Assembly (NCBI RefSeq): GCF_026013525.1
Contig: NZ_JAPDRA010000001.1
Coordinates: 434,001 to 498,000, forward strand
Direction: 5' to 3'
From: Sphingomonas canadensis
Lineage (GTDB): Bacteria; Pseudomonadota; Alphaproteobacteria; Sphingomonadales; Sphingomonadaceae
DNA: 64,000 bases
The notes below the pieces were generated by a model. That model had not been told where the DNA came from, made no database searches, and saw only the letters and a list, made by a program, of their open reading frames with translations. A program made the position numbers and the translations under genes. Shown here one piece after another: positions 8,506 to 17,093 of this stretch (the stretch's first letter is position 1; every line of letters begins with the position of its first letter).

Positions 8506-10211
8506 TGGCCCTCGGCCTTGATCATGTCGCGCACGGCCAGCGCGGCACGGGCGGGATTGTCGCGGGTGAAGCCGCGGACCAGGCCGACGCGCTCCTCATA
8601 GCTGTGCGAGGGATTGTCGAGCATGTCGACGGAGACCGCCGGCATCGCGGGCGCGCCTTCGCCGTCGCCCTGCCCGCCCGGCCCCATGCCATGGCCGCCG
8701 ATCGGCAGCGCCGGGCGGTTCGCGGCGGGCTCCTCGCGGCGCTTCATCAGCGCCTTGGCGAGCGGACGCACGCCCAGGAACAGCACCAGCAGCGCGATCA
8801 GCAGCGCGGTGGCGTTGCGCGCGGCCATCGGCACCCAGCTCGCTTCGTACCAGGCGGGCGCCTCGGTCTGCGATCCGGGGGCGGCCGGATTGAACTTGCG
8901 GCTGATCACCGTCACCTGATCCTGACGCGCGGCGTCATAGCCGACGGCGGCCTGGACCAGGCTGGTGATCTGGTCGATCTCCACCTTGCCACGCGGCTTG
9001 CCATTCTCCTCGCGCAGCAGCACCGCGACCGACAGGCGCTTCACGCGGCCCGGCATCTGGCGGGTGACGGACACTTCCTTGCCCATGTCATAGCTGCGGG
9101 CGAAGCTGTCGCTCTGCTTCACCGGAGGCGCGGCAGCGGCGGCGGCCGGCGCGGCGCCGGGGGCACCCGGAGCACCAGCGGCGGCCGCCTGGGCCGGATC
9201 CTGGTTCGGCTGGGTCAGCGCGGCGGCCGGCGGCGGCGTGTTCGAAAGCGCGCCGGGGATGCCGCCCGGGGCTGCGTTCGCGCCAGCGCCGGTCCAGTTG
9301 CCCTGCTCGGCACGGACGACGGCGTTTTCCTTGTCATAGGCTTCGCGCGTGGCCTGGCTCTCGTCCAGATCGACGTCGGCCTGCACCTCGGCGGTGAAAT
9401 TGCCCGCGCCCACCAGCGGGGTGAGCAACTGGTTGAGCTGCTCGCGGAACTTGTCCTCCAGCCGCTTCTGGAAATCGATGCGCGCGTTGCCACCGCTGCC
9501 GTCGGCGCCGTTCGGGCCGGGCTTGCTGAGCAGCGCGCCCATCTGGTCGACGATGGTCACATTCTCCGGCGTCATGCCGGGGACCGAGGAGGCTACCAGG
9601 TTCACGATCGCGCGAATCTGGGAATCGCCCAGCGCGCGGCCGGGCTGAAGCTTCACGATGACGCTGGCCGAAGGTGCCGCCTTGTCGCGCACGAAGGCCG
9701 AGGCCTCCGGCGTGGCGAGGTGGACGCGAGCCTCGGCGACCGAATCGATCTCCTGGATCGAACGGGCCAGCTCGGTCTCGCGCGCCTGGCGCAGACGCTC
9801 GCCCTCCACGGCGCGGCTGACGCCCATGGGAAGCTGATCGAGGATCGCGTAACCGCCCGGCGCCGCCTTCGGCAGGTCCTGGCTGGCGAGCAGCATGCGC
9901 GCCTTGTGATACTGATCCTCGGCCACGGTAACCGATCCGGAGCCGTCGATCGCGTTGGAGATGCCCGCCGCGTCGAGCGCCTGGGTGACCGCCGCCTTGT
10001 CGCCATCGGCCAGATTGGTGAACAGCACGCGCTGCGGCGCGGTGGCCACGAACGACCATGCGAGCCAGCCCGCGGCGACGATCCCGACCAGGAACAGAAG
10101 CGGCAACGCCCGCCGGACGGCGGGCTGGGCGAACAGGTTTCCGGCCTGTTTGAGCGGAGCGGCGAGCGCCGCAACCGGCGATTCGGCGGAGGGAGTGAGT
10201 GCGTTGCTCAT
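8502..10211 (-). CDS. fliF: Flagellar MS-ring protein FliF
   Basis: A 569-residue protein, normal for the family, with an N-terminal membrane helix (about residues 35-53) and a second near residues 465-482. Ring-building motifs include QDLPKAAPGGYAILDQ and the YscJ-type region with RVHLATPEASAFVRDKAAPSASV. A Pro/Ala/Gly-rich linker precedes the second helix. The C-terminus ends RVGLVRGFTRDNPARAALAVRDMIKAEG, the FliG-binding tail. It is 4 bases from fliE. Confidence 0.97.
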   Translation of the reverse strand: MSNALTPSAESPVAALAAPLKQAGNLFAQPAVRRALPLLFLVGIVAAGWLAWSFVATAPQRVLFTNLADGDKAAVTQALDAAGISNAIDGSGSVTVAEDQYHKARMLLASQDLPKAAPGGYAILDQLPMGVSRAVEGERLRQARETELARSIQEIDSVAEARVHLATPEASAFVRDKAAPSASVIVKLQPGRALGDSQIRAIVNLVASSVPGMTPENVTIVDQMGALLSKPGPNGADGSGGNARIDFQKRLEDKFREQLNQLLTPLVGAGNFTAEVQADVDLDESQATREAYDKENAVVRAEQGNWTGAGANAAPGGIPGALSNTPPPAAALTQPNQDPAQAAAAGAPGAPGAAPAAAAAAPPVKQSDSFARSYDMGKEVSVTRQMPGRVKRLSVAVLLREENGKPRGKVEIDQITSLVQAAVGYDAARQDQVTVISRKFNPAAPGSQTEAPAWYEASWVPMAARNATALLIALLVLFLGVRPLAKALMKRREEPAANRPALPIGGHGMGPGGQGDGEGAPAMPAVSVDMLDNPSHSYEERVGLVRGFTRDNPARAALAVRDMIKAEGQ

Positions 10212-10215
10212 GGGA

Positions 10216-10572
10216 TTACACCGGCATGCTCATGATGTCTTTGTACGCGGACAGCAGCTTGTTGCGGACCTGAAGGGTCGCCTCGAAGCCCACCGAAGCC
10301 TGCTGGCGGGCGAGCATCACCTTGGCGATGTCCACCGTCTCGCCGCGCTCATAGGCGGCGGAAAGCTGGCTGGCGGCCTGCTGGTTCTCGTTCACGGTGC
10401 GCAGCGCGGTCTGGAGCGTGGCGCTGAAGCTGTCGGGCTTCGCCTCGGTCGCCGCCGGCACAGGGGCCTGCTGCGCGCGGCTCAGCGCGGCGTTGCGCTC
10501 CAGGATCTGCGCACGCAGCGCCATCACCCGGTCGACGCCCATGGCGCCACCGATTCCGCCGACGCCGCTCAT
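10216..10572 (-). CDS. fliE: Flagellar hook-basal body complex protein FliE
   Basis: A 118-residue rod-base protein connecting the MS ring to the proximal rod. The C-terminal half carries the family core (SAAYERGETVDIAKVMLARQQASVGFEATLQVRNKLLSAYKDIMSMPV), while the N-terminal half is Gly/Ala rich. Start and stop overlap or abut the activator gene and fliF, so translation is coupled. Confidence 0.95.
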   Translation of the reverse strand: MSGVGGIGGAMGVDRVMALRAQILERNAALSRAQQAPVPAATEAKPDSFSATLQTALRTVNENQQAASQLSAAYERGETVDIAKVMLARQQASVGFEATLQVRNKLLSAYKDIMSMPV

Positions 10573-11813
10573 GCCGGTATCCTCTCGACGATCCGCTCAC
10601 CCTGCTCGCGCGCCTTCGCCAGGCGATAGCGCAGCGTGCGTTCGGAGATGCCCAGGCGGCGCGCGGTCTCGATCCGGCTGCCGTTGCATTCGGCCAACGT
10701 GTCGCGGATCGCCTGGAATTCATGCATCTGCACGATGTTCGAAAGCGTGGCGGCCCCCTCCTGGCGGCGCTCCGGCGCACGATCGAAGATCAGGTGCTCC
10801 GGCTCGATCCGGTCGCCGCCGCACAGCAGCAGCGCGCGCTGGATCACATTCTCCAGCTCGCGGACATTGCCGGGCCAGGGATGCGAGATCAGCGCATCGG
10901 CCGCTTCCGCGGTGATCCAGGGCAGCGTGGCGCGGTTGCCCGCGTGGCGCAGCACCATCGCGGCGGCCAGCGCGGCTATGTCGCCGGTACGTTCGCACAG
11001 CGGCTTGGTGGCCAGCGGGAAAACCGACAGGCGGTAGTAAAGGTCGGCGCGGAACCGGCCGGCATCGACCTCGGCATGGAGATCGCGGTTCGCACAGGCG
11101 ATCACGCGCACGTCCACCTTCTCCGGCACGGTGCCGCCGATCGGCACCACCTCGCGCTCCTGCAGCACGCGGAGCAGCTTGGCCTGGAGGTTGAGCGGCA
11201 TCTCGGCGATCTCGTCGAGCAGCAGCGTGCCGCCGTCCGCAGCGCGGAAGAAGCCCTGGCCGCCGGAGGAGGCGCCGGTGAAGGCGCCCTTCTGGTGGCC
11301 GAACAGCATCGCTTCCAGCATCGTTTCGGGCAGCGCCGCGCAGTTGATCGCGACGAAGGGGCCGTCCTTGCGCGAGGAACCCATATGGATCGCGCGCGCC
11401 AGCACCTCCTTGCCGGTGCCGGTGGGGCCGTTGATCAGGACGGTGATGTCCGAAGCGGCGACGCGCTCCGAAAGCGCCAGCAGCGCCAGGCTCTCGGGAT
11501 CGGCGGCGACCGGGGCGTTGACGCCGCGCACGATCGCGCTGGCGAAGCCGATGCCGATGCCGCAATCCTCGCTGTCATAGCTCAGGCGGGCGGGGTTGCC
11601 GTCGCGAAAGGGGATCGCCTCGCACTTGCCCGATCCGACGATCAGCGTGCGGGCAGGCGCCGGCGGGATCTCGCCCTCGGCCACCAGGAACAGGTCGCCC
11701 GGCGCGGGACGCGCGTCTTCGGCGGTCGCGACGTCGAAGCCCTGCGCCCGCAGCGCGGAAACCAGCGCGTATTTGGTCCTCAGCACGGCGGCCGAGGGAA
11801 GGATCGATGGCAT
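10569..11813 (-). CDS. Sigma-54-dependent activator, FlbD-like flagellar regulator
   Basis: The ATG at 11813 is preceded by a GGGGGGA box; an in-frame upstream ATG at 11840 lacks one. The 414-residue protein has a variable N-terminal region of about 110 residues with no clear response-regulator receiver signature, then an AAA+ domain: Walker A GPTGTGKE (about 129-136), the sigma-54 contact loop GAFTGA (about 176-181), Walker B GGTLLLDE, and a C-terminal Fis-type helix-turn-helix (ETARRLGISERTLRYRLAK). Position directly before fliE matches FlbD-type class II regulators. It probably acts on the sigma-54 promoters at fliK, fliC, flgB and 18044. Confidence 0.88.
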   Translation of the reverse strand: MPSILPSAAVLRTKYALVSALRAQGFDVATAEDARPAPGDLFLVAEGEIPPAPARTLIVGSGKCEAIPFRDGNPARLSYDSEDCGIGIGFASAIVRGVNAPVAADPESLALLALSERVAASDITVLINGPTGTGKEVLARAIHMGSSRKDGPFVAINCAALPETMLEAMLFGHQKGAFTGASSGGQGFFRAADGGTLLLDEIAEMPLNLQAKLLRVLQEREVVPIGGTVPEKVDVRVIACANRDLHAEVDAGRFRADLYYRLSVFPLATKPLCERTGDIAALAAAMVLRHAGNRATLPWITAEAADALISHPWPGNVRELENVIQRALLLCGGDRIEPEHLIFDRAPERRQEGAATLSNIVQMHEFQAIRDTLAECNGSRIETARRLGISERTLRYRLAKAREQGERIVERIPA

Positions 11814-11948
11814 AATTCCCCCCACTGACCCCGGTTTCATGGGGGATTATTGGTTAACGCCGGGTAAAATTCGGGGGCTCCGTGTCACTACCTACGCTCC
11901 AAACGTCCGGGCGCCTACGCGCGCGCGAGGGATGGGCGACGACCCGAT

Positions 11949-11965
11949 ATGGCGATTTTTTTGCT
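11949..11965 (+). promoter_or_regulatory. Sigma-54 promoter for flagellin gene fliC
   Basis: The sequence ATGGCGATTTTTTTGCT carries GG at 11951-11952 and GC at 11963-11964, separated by exactly 10 bases, with the favoured TTTGCT at -12. It differs from consensus in the ACG after TGGC. It leaves an untranslated leader of about 85 bases before fliC. No convincing sigma-28 promoter was found here although fliA is present. Confidence 0.72.
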
Positions 11966-12061
11966 TAATCCCCGCGGATGGCGGCCGTTCAGTGGCTTGG
12001 CAGCTCGGAGCTCCCGCTTGGGGGGTGCGCGGGAAGCCAGGTCTGAATGGAGTAGAATACC

Positions 12062-12880
12062 ATGACTGTTATCGGCACCAACACCGCTTCGCTCCGCGCC
12101 GCCAACGCATCGGCCGCGGCCCAGAAGTCCCTGAGCACCGCGATGGAGCGGCTGTCGACGGGCAAGCGCATCAACAGCGCGCGTGACGACGCCGCCGGCC
12201 TCGCCATCGCTTCTTCGATGACCGCGACGATCACCGGCATGAACCAGTCGATCCGCAACGCCAACGACGGCATCTCGATGGCGCAGACGGCGGAAGGCGC
12301 GCTGGGCGAAGTGACCAACATGCTGCAGCGCATCCGCGAGCTGGCTGTCCAGTCGAGCTCGGGCAGCTATTCGGACGACGACCGCACCAACCTGCAGGCG
12401 GAAGTCACCGAGCTGACCGGCCAGATCTCGGACATCCTGAGCAACACCAAGTTCAACGGCGCCGCGCTGTTCGACGGCTCGGCCGGTGACTCGGGCGACG
12501 TGACGATCCAGGTCGGCTCGAGCTCGGACGACACCGTGACGCTGTCGCTCGCCGAGATCGACCTCGAAGATGCGATCGACGTGGACATCTCCGACGCCGG
12601 GGACGCCGCCGACGCGCTCGAGACGCTCGACGACGCCCTGAAGACGGTGAACGAGACCCGCGCGACGCTGGGTGCGACCCAGAGCCGCCTGGAGTCGGTG
12701 GTCAACAACCTGACCACCAATGTCGCCAACCTGACCGATGCGCGCAGCCGCATCGAGGACACCGACTATTCCGCGGAAACCGCGGCGCTCGCCAAGGCCC
12801 AGATCCTGAGCCAGGCGTCGACCGCGATGCTGGCGCAGGCCAACCAGAGCCAGCAGGGCGTTCTGTCGCTCCTCCGCTAA
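12062..12880 (+). CDS. fliC: Flagellin FliC
   Basis: A 272-residue short flagellin consisting mostly of the conserved D0/D1 N- and C-terminal helices ([35 protein letters not shown] at the start; [23 protein letters not shown] at the end), with only a small acidic middle segment. It polymerises into the filament after export. A GGAG box precedes the ATG by 9 bases. Transcription is probably from the sigma-54 promoter at 11949 and ends at 12960-12995. It is the only flagellin in the window. Confidence 0.97.
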   Translation: MTVIGTNTASLRAANASAAAQKSLSTAMERLSTGKRINSARDDAAGLAIASSMTATITGMNQSIRNANDGISMAQTAEGALGEVTNMLQRIRELAVQSSSGSYSDDDRTNLQAEVTELTGQISDILSNTKFNGAALFDGSAGDSGDVTIQVGSSSDDTVTLSLAEIDLEDAIDVDISDAGDAADALETLDDALKTVNETRATLGATQSRLESVVNNLTTNVANLTDARSRIEDTDYSAETAALAKAQILSQASTAMLAQANQSQQGVLSLLR

Positions 12881-12959
12881 GCGTGAGCCGGTCGGGGTGT
12901 CACCCCCCTGACAGGCACCACGGCCGGTCACCCCTCGAAGTACTGAGGGGGCGCATGGG

Positions 12960-12995
12960 AGCCCCGGTGGTTTCGGCCACCGGGGCTTTCCTTTT
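12960..12995 (+). terminator. Rho-independent terminator after fliC
   Basis: An 11-bp perfect stem (arms 12960-12970 and 12977-12987) with loop TTTCGG is followed by a T-rich tract (TTTCCTTTT). A smaller inverted repeat lies just before it at 12931-12950. Confidence 0.9.
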
Positions 12996-13000
12996 GCGCG

Positions 13001-13184
13001 TTAGAGTCTGTCCGCCTTTGGCGGAATCGGCACCGGCCCGCTCCCCCACCCGGCCACCCACAGAATAGACTGCCGTTGGGTGGCCGGGTGGGGGAGCGGG
13101 CGGAGCAGCCCAAGGTTCCGGCGATGCGCAGCATCGTTGGAAAGGTTGCGGAGGGCGGTGCCGCCTGAACAGGACAGACTCTAA
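13001..13184. mobile_element. 184-bp MITE-like element containing palindromic repeat copy 2
   Basis: The ends are perfect 13-bp inverted repeats, TTAGAGTCTGTCC at 13001-13013 and GGACAGACTCTAA at 13172-13184. Treating the outer TA as a target duplication gives 10-bp terminal repeats GAGTCTGTCC flanked by TA, as in Tc1/mariner-IS630-type insertions. It has no transposase. Inside are perfect 25-bp arms at 13036-13060 and 13077-13101, the same hairpin core as the repeats at 5350 and 30505. The right end supplies the stop codon of the DUF454 gene. A shortened relative is at 61178-61243. Confidence 0.75.
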
Positions 13185-13549
13185 TCCTCGGGCCGTGTCC
13201 AGATCCAGGTGCCGCCGATCGCCGCCGCGGCCACCGTCACCAGCGACCAGGGGAAGGCGGCGAAGGCCAGCGCGGCGATCACGCTCATCGCGAACGCAAC
13301 GCTCGCCGCCAGCTTGCCCCGGCGGCTGATCGCGCCATGCGCGCGCCAGCGCCGGATATGCGCGCCGAAACGCGGATCCTCCAGCAGCCTGCGCTCCAGC
13401 GCGGGGCTGGAGCGCGCGAAGCACCAGGCGGCCAGGATTACGAACGGCACCGTGGGCAGCAGCGGCAGGAACGCACCGATCGCGCCGAGCCCCAGCGACA
13501 CGAAGCCTCCCGCTAGATACAGGCGGCGCGCGATCGGATTGCGTGACAT
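13181..13549 (-). CDS. YbaN/DUF454 family inner-membrane protein
   Basis: A 122-residue protein with membrane segments near residues 10-45 and 82-115. The N-terminal GAIGAFLPLLPTVPFVILAAWCFARSSPALERRL stretch is the DUF454 signature. Biochemical function is not known for this family. Its TAG stop lies inside the terminal repeat of the adjacent MITE-like element, so the natural C-terminus may have been altered slightly by the insertion. Confidence 0.85.
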   Translation of the reverse strand: MSRNPIARRLYLAGGFVSLGLGAIGAFLPLLPTVPFVILAAWCFARSSPALERRLLEDPRFGAHIRRWRAHGAISRRGKLAASVAFAMSVIAALAFAAFPWSLVTVAAAAIGGTWIWTRPED

Positions 13550-13576
13550 GTTCCACGGCGCTCCGCTAGGGCGGGT

Positions 13577-13756
13577 TCAGGCGCTCCACCGCCACAGCCG
13601 GGCATCCCCGGCATCGTCAGGAAGCTCCCCCGCGCCATAGCGTGCATCGGGCGCCGCGGGCAACGCGGCTTCCCATTGCCCCCGCGCGATGACGGCCAGC
13701 AGGATCGAACCGGGTGCGCGGCGCGTCTCGCAAGCGCGAGGCGCGCGCAGGCGAAA
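13577..13756 (-). other. Possible open frame or gene remnant downstream of the ubiquitin gene
   Basis: An open frame without ATG runs from inside the ubiquitin 3' end to TGA at 13577-13579. The translated tail includes SILLAVIARGQWEAALPAAP and ends DARLWRWSA. Codon pattern is coding-like (G-rich first positions, GC-rich third positions). It could be the 3' remnant of a gene displaced by the ubiquitin gene, a small protein with a non-ATG start, or chance. I do not recognise a family. Confidence 0.25.
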
Positions 13757-13758
13757 GC

Positions 13759-14160
<402 letters not shown>

Positions 14161-14218
14161 CGCGACGAACGTACAGGGGACGGGAAGCGCCCCCCGGCAC
14201 CCCCCGCCCCCATCGATA

Positions 14219-14246
14219 GAGCTGGCCGCCCCCGGGCGGCCAGCTC
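14219..14246 (-). terminator. Strong hairpin at the end of the flhA-fliA operon
   Basis: A perfect 12-bp inverted repeat with a 4-base centre (GAGCTGGCCGCC / GGCGGCCAGCTC) overlaps the fliA stop codon. There is no T tract, so it may be a processing or Rho-linked site. It would insulate the ubiquitin gene from flhA-fliA transcription. Confidence 0.55.
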
Positions 14247-15012
14247 ATCCCAATCGCTTGTGCAGCGCCTTCTTCAGGTGCGCGTGCGCGCTCGCCTTGA
14301 TCTGGCATATGCGCGCGGCGCCCACCCCCAGCACCTGGCCGATCTCCTCCAGATTGAGCTCCTCCACATAATAGAGCTGGATCACCATCTGCTCGCGCTC
14401 GGGCAGTTCCGATATCGCCGCGATCAGCGCCTCGCGCTGGTCGCTCTCGGCAAGCTGCTCGAACGGATCGGGATCGTCGGACATGAACCAGGGCGATTCG
14501 TCCGAATACATCTCATCGATCGAATCGAAGCGCACCGCCTCCGCGCTCGCATATTCGGCCCGCAGCTTCTCCACCGTGACGCCCAGCTTCGCCGCGACCT
14601 GCGTGTCGTCCGGCGGCTTGCCCAGTTCGCCGGTGAGCGCGGACACGGTTTCCTGATATTCGCGCCGCCGCCGCATCGCGCCGCGGGTGATCGTCGCCTG
14701 GCGCCTGAGCTCGTCGATCATCGCGCCACGCACGCGCGTGGCCAGATACTGCTCGAACGTGACCTGGCCGCGATCCTCGAAATTATTCGCGGCCTCGATC
14801 AGCGCGACCAGCCCGACCTGCACCAGATCCTCGACCTCGATCAGCGAGCTCATCGAGCCATGGATGTGCCAGGCGATGCGCCGCACGAGCGGCAGATGCT
14901 TGCGCACCAGCCCCTCTGCCTCGCGCGCGCGCGTGCGCGCGGGAGCATAAGTAAGTGGCGGTTCGGCGGGCACGGCCCCGCGAAAGGCGTTCTTGCCGGG
15001 AAGCTCGGTCAT
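14245..15012 (-). CDS. fliA: RNA polymerase sigma factor FliA (sigma-28)
   Basis: A 255-residue sigma-70-family factor with region 2 (HLPLVRRIAWHIHGSMSSLIEVEDLVQVGLVALIEA), region 3 (TRVRGAMIDELRRQ and DDTQVAAKLGV) and region 4 (LPEREQMVIQLYYVEELNLEEIGQVLGVGAARICQIKASA). It directs late flagellar genes and is normally held by FlgM, encoded here at 18411. It overlaps flhA by 4 bases. An acidic insert (SDESPWFMSDDPDPFEQ) lies between regions 3 and 4. Confidence 0.93.
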   Translation of the reverse strand: MTELPGKNAFRGAVPAEPPLTYAPARTRAREAEGLVRKHLPLVRRIAWHIHGSMSSLIEVEDLVQVGLVALIEAANNFEDRGQVTFEQYLATRVRGAMIDELRRQATITRGAMRRRREYQETVSALTGELGKPPDDTQVAAKLGVTVEKLRAEYASAEAVRFDSIDEMYSDESPWFMSDDPDPFEQLAESDQREALIAAISELPEREQMVIQLYYVEELNLEEIGQVLGVGAARICQIKASAHAHLKKALHKRLG

Positions 15013-17090
15013 GCCGGCAACGCCTCCGGCGCGCCGATCACGGCCACCACCTCGACGGCCTTGTCCTCGGGAACCTCAAAGAAGCTCATCACCGGCGTGT
15101 CGGGCAGCACGGTCTTGACCAGCTTGCGGATCGCGACGCGGATCGAGGGCTGGACGACCAGCGCGAACGGCTTGGCTTCCGCCACCAGCGGCTGCGCGGC
15201 GCGCTGGAGCGCGTCGGCGATGCGGCGGCCCAGATCGGGCTCGATCGTGTGGCGGCGCGACGGATCGGAACGGACCGCCTGGCCGAGCAGCGCCTCCAGA
15301 TGGCCTTCCAGCGTCATCACGCGCAGCGGCTCTCGCACGCCGCACAGGCGCTGGATGATCAGCGGGCCAAGCTCGGGCCGGATCAGCTCCAGAATCTCGT
15401 CCGGATCGAGCGTGCGCTGGGCGGCGACCGCGATCGCGGCGGCGATGCGGCGGAACTCGCGCAGCGGGATGCTCTCCGCCAGCAGGCCGCGCAGAACCTG
15501 GGTGAGCGTGGTGAGCGGCACCGGCTGGGGCGAGAGCGCGGCGACGAGCTGGGCCGCGCGCTCCTTGAGCCCGTCGAGCAGCGACTGCACCTCGTCCGGA
15601 CCCAGCAGGTCGGCGGAGTTCTGGACCAGACACTGGTTCAGGTGGGTGGCTATCACCGTGCCCGGATCGACCACCAGATAGCCCGCGCCGGTCGCCTCAT
15701 CGGCGTCGGCGGCGGAGATCCACACCGCGTCGAGGCCGAAGGTCGGGTCCTTCACGCCCTTGCCGCGCAGGCGGCCCGCAGCCTGGCCGGTGTCGAGCGC
15801 CAGCATTTCGTCGGGCGAGACCTGGTCCTCGCCCACCACTACGCCGCCGATAACGACGCGATAGGTGAAGGGCGGGAGGTTGATGTCGTCGCGCACGCGC
15901 ACCTGCGGCACGACGAAGCCGAGCTCCTTGGAGAGCTGGCGCCGCACGCCGGTGATGCGGCCCATCAGCGGCCCGCCGCGCCGTTCGTCGACCAGCGGCA
16001 CCAGGCCATAGCCGATGTCGAGCATCACCTGCATGTTGTCGGTCACCTCTTCCCAGCCGATGCGCGAGGGATCTGCGGGCTCGGGCGCGGGTTCGGGCGG
16101 CGGCGGCAGGTTGGCGACCTTGTGCAGGCGCCACGCCGCCAGGCCCGCGACGGCCGCGGCCGGCAGGATCACGAAATGCGGCATGCCCGGCATCACGCCC
16201 AGCAGCGCCAGGATGCCGGCCACCGGCGTCCAGGTCTTGTGGCTGCCGAACTGGCTGCCGATCTGGCCGGTCAGGTCGTGCTGCGAATTGACGCGGGTAA
16301 CGATCGCGGCCGCGGCGATCGACAGCAGCAGCGCGGGAATCTGCGCCACCAGCGCGTCGCCGACGGCGAGCTGGATATAGGTGGTGGCCGCATCGCCCAG
16401 CGACATGGCGTGGCTGACCGGCCCCAGGATCAGGCCGCCGACGATGTTGATCGCCAGGATCAGCAGGCCGGCGACGGCATCGCCCTTCACGAACTTCGAC
16501 GAACCGTCCATCGATCCGTAGAAATCGGCCTCGGTCGAAACCTCGGCGCGGCGCGCGCGCGCCTCGTCCGGAGTGATCAGGCCAGCGTTCAGATCGGCGT
16601 CGATCGCCATCTGCTTGCCGGGCAGCGCATCCAGGGTGAAGCGCGCCGAAACCTCGGACACGCGGCCCGCGCCCTTGGTGACGACGATCATGTTGATGAT
16701 CACCAGGATCGCGAACACCAACAGGCCGACGACATAGTCGCCGCCGATCAGGAAGGTGCCGAACGCCTCGATCACATGGCCGGCGGCGCTGGTACCTTCA
16801 TGTCCGTGGCCCAGCACGACGCGCGTCGACGCGACATTCAGGCCCAGCCGGAACAGCGTGGCGAACAGCAGCACCGTGGGGAAGGCGGAGAAGTCCAGCG
16901 GCTTCTGCGCGTTCAGCGCGACCATCAGCACGGCCAGGCTGATCATGATGTTCATGATGAAGAAGATGTCGAGCAGCGCCGAAGGCACCGGCACGACCAT
17001 CAGCGCCACCAGCATCAGGATCGCCAGCGGCAGCGCGAAACTTCTTACCATCGGCCCGATACGATCGGCCGAGAACGCCAGTCCGTTCAT
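15009..17090 (-). CDS. flhA: Flagellar export gate protein FlhA
   Basis: A 693-residue protein with seven to eight N-terminal membrane helices, the conserved FHIPEP-type loop region (ARFTLDALPGKQMAIDADLNAGLITPDEARARR) and a large cytoplasmic domain that binds chaperone-substrate complexes. Length is typical. It is followed by fliA with a 4-base overlap and preceded by the transglycosylase gene 3 bases away. flhF and flhG, often next to flhA, are not present in the window. Confidence 0.97.
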   Translation of the reverse strand: MNGLAFSADRIGPMVRSFALPLAILMLVALMVVPVPSALLDIFFIMNIMISLAVLMVALNAQKPLDFSAFPTVLLFATLFRLGLNVASTRVVLGHGHEGTSAAGHVIEAFGTFLIGGDYVVGLLVFAILVIINMIVVTKGAGRVSEVSARFTLDALPGKQMAIDADLNAGLITPDEARARRAEVSTEADFYGSMDGSSKFVKGDAVAGLLILAINIVGGLILGPVSHAMSLGDAATTYIQLAVGDALVAQIPALLLSIAAAAIVTRVNSQHDLTGQIGSQFGSHKTWTPVAGILALLGVMPGMPHFVILPAAAVAGLAAWRLHKVANLPPPPEPAPEPADPSRIGWEEVTDNMQVMLDIGYGLVPLVDERRGGPLMGRITGVRRQLSKELGFVVPQVRVRDDINLPPFTYRVVIGGVVVGEDQVSPDEMLALDTGQAAGRLRGKGVKDPTFGLDAVWISAADADEATGAGYLVVDPGTVIATHLNQCLVQNSADLLGPDEVQSLLDGLKERAAQLVAALSPQPVPLTTLTQVLRGLLAESIPLREFRRIAAAIAVAAQRTLDPDEILELIRPELGPLIIQRLCGVREPLRVMTLEGHLEALLGQAVRSDPSRRHTIEPDLGRRIADALQRAAQPLVAEAKPFALVVQPSIRVAIRKLVKTVLPDTPVMSFFEVPEDKAVEVVAVIGAPEALPA

Positions 17091-17093
17091 CCG

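Noticed and set aside
11944..11950. CCGATAT upstream of fliC as a sigma-28 -10 element
   Set aside because: No TAAA-type -35 at the right distance; the overlapping sigma-54 pattern fits better.
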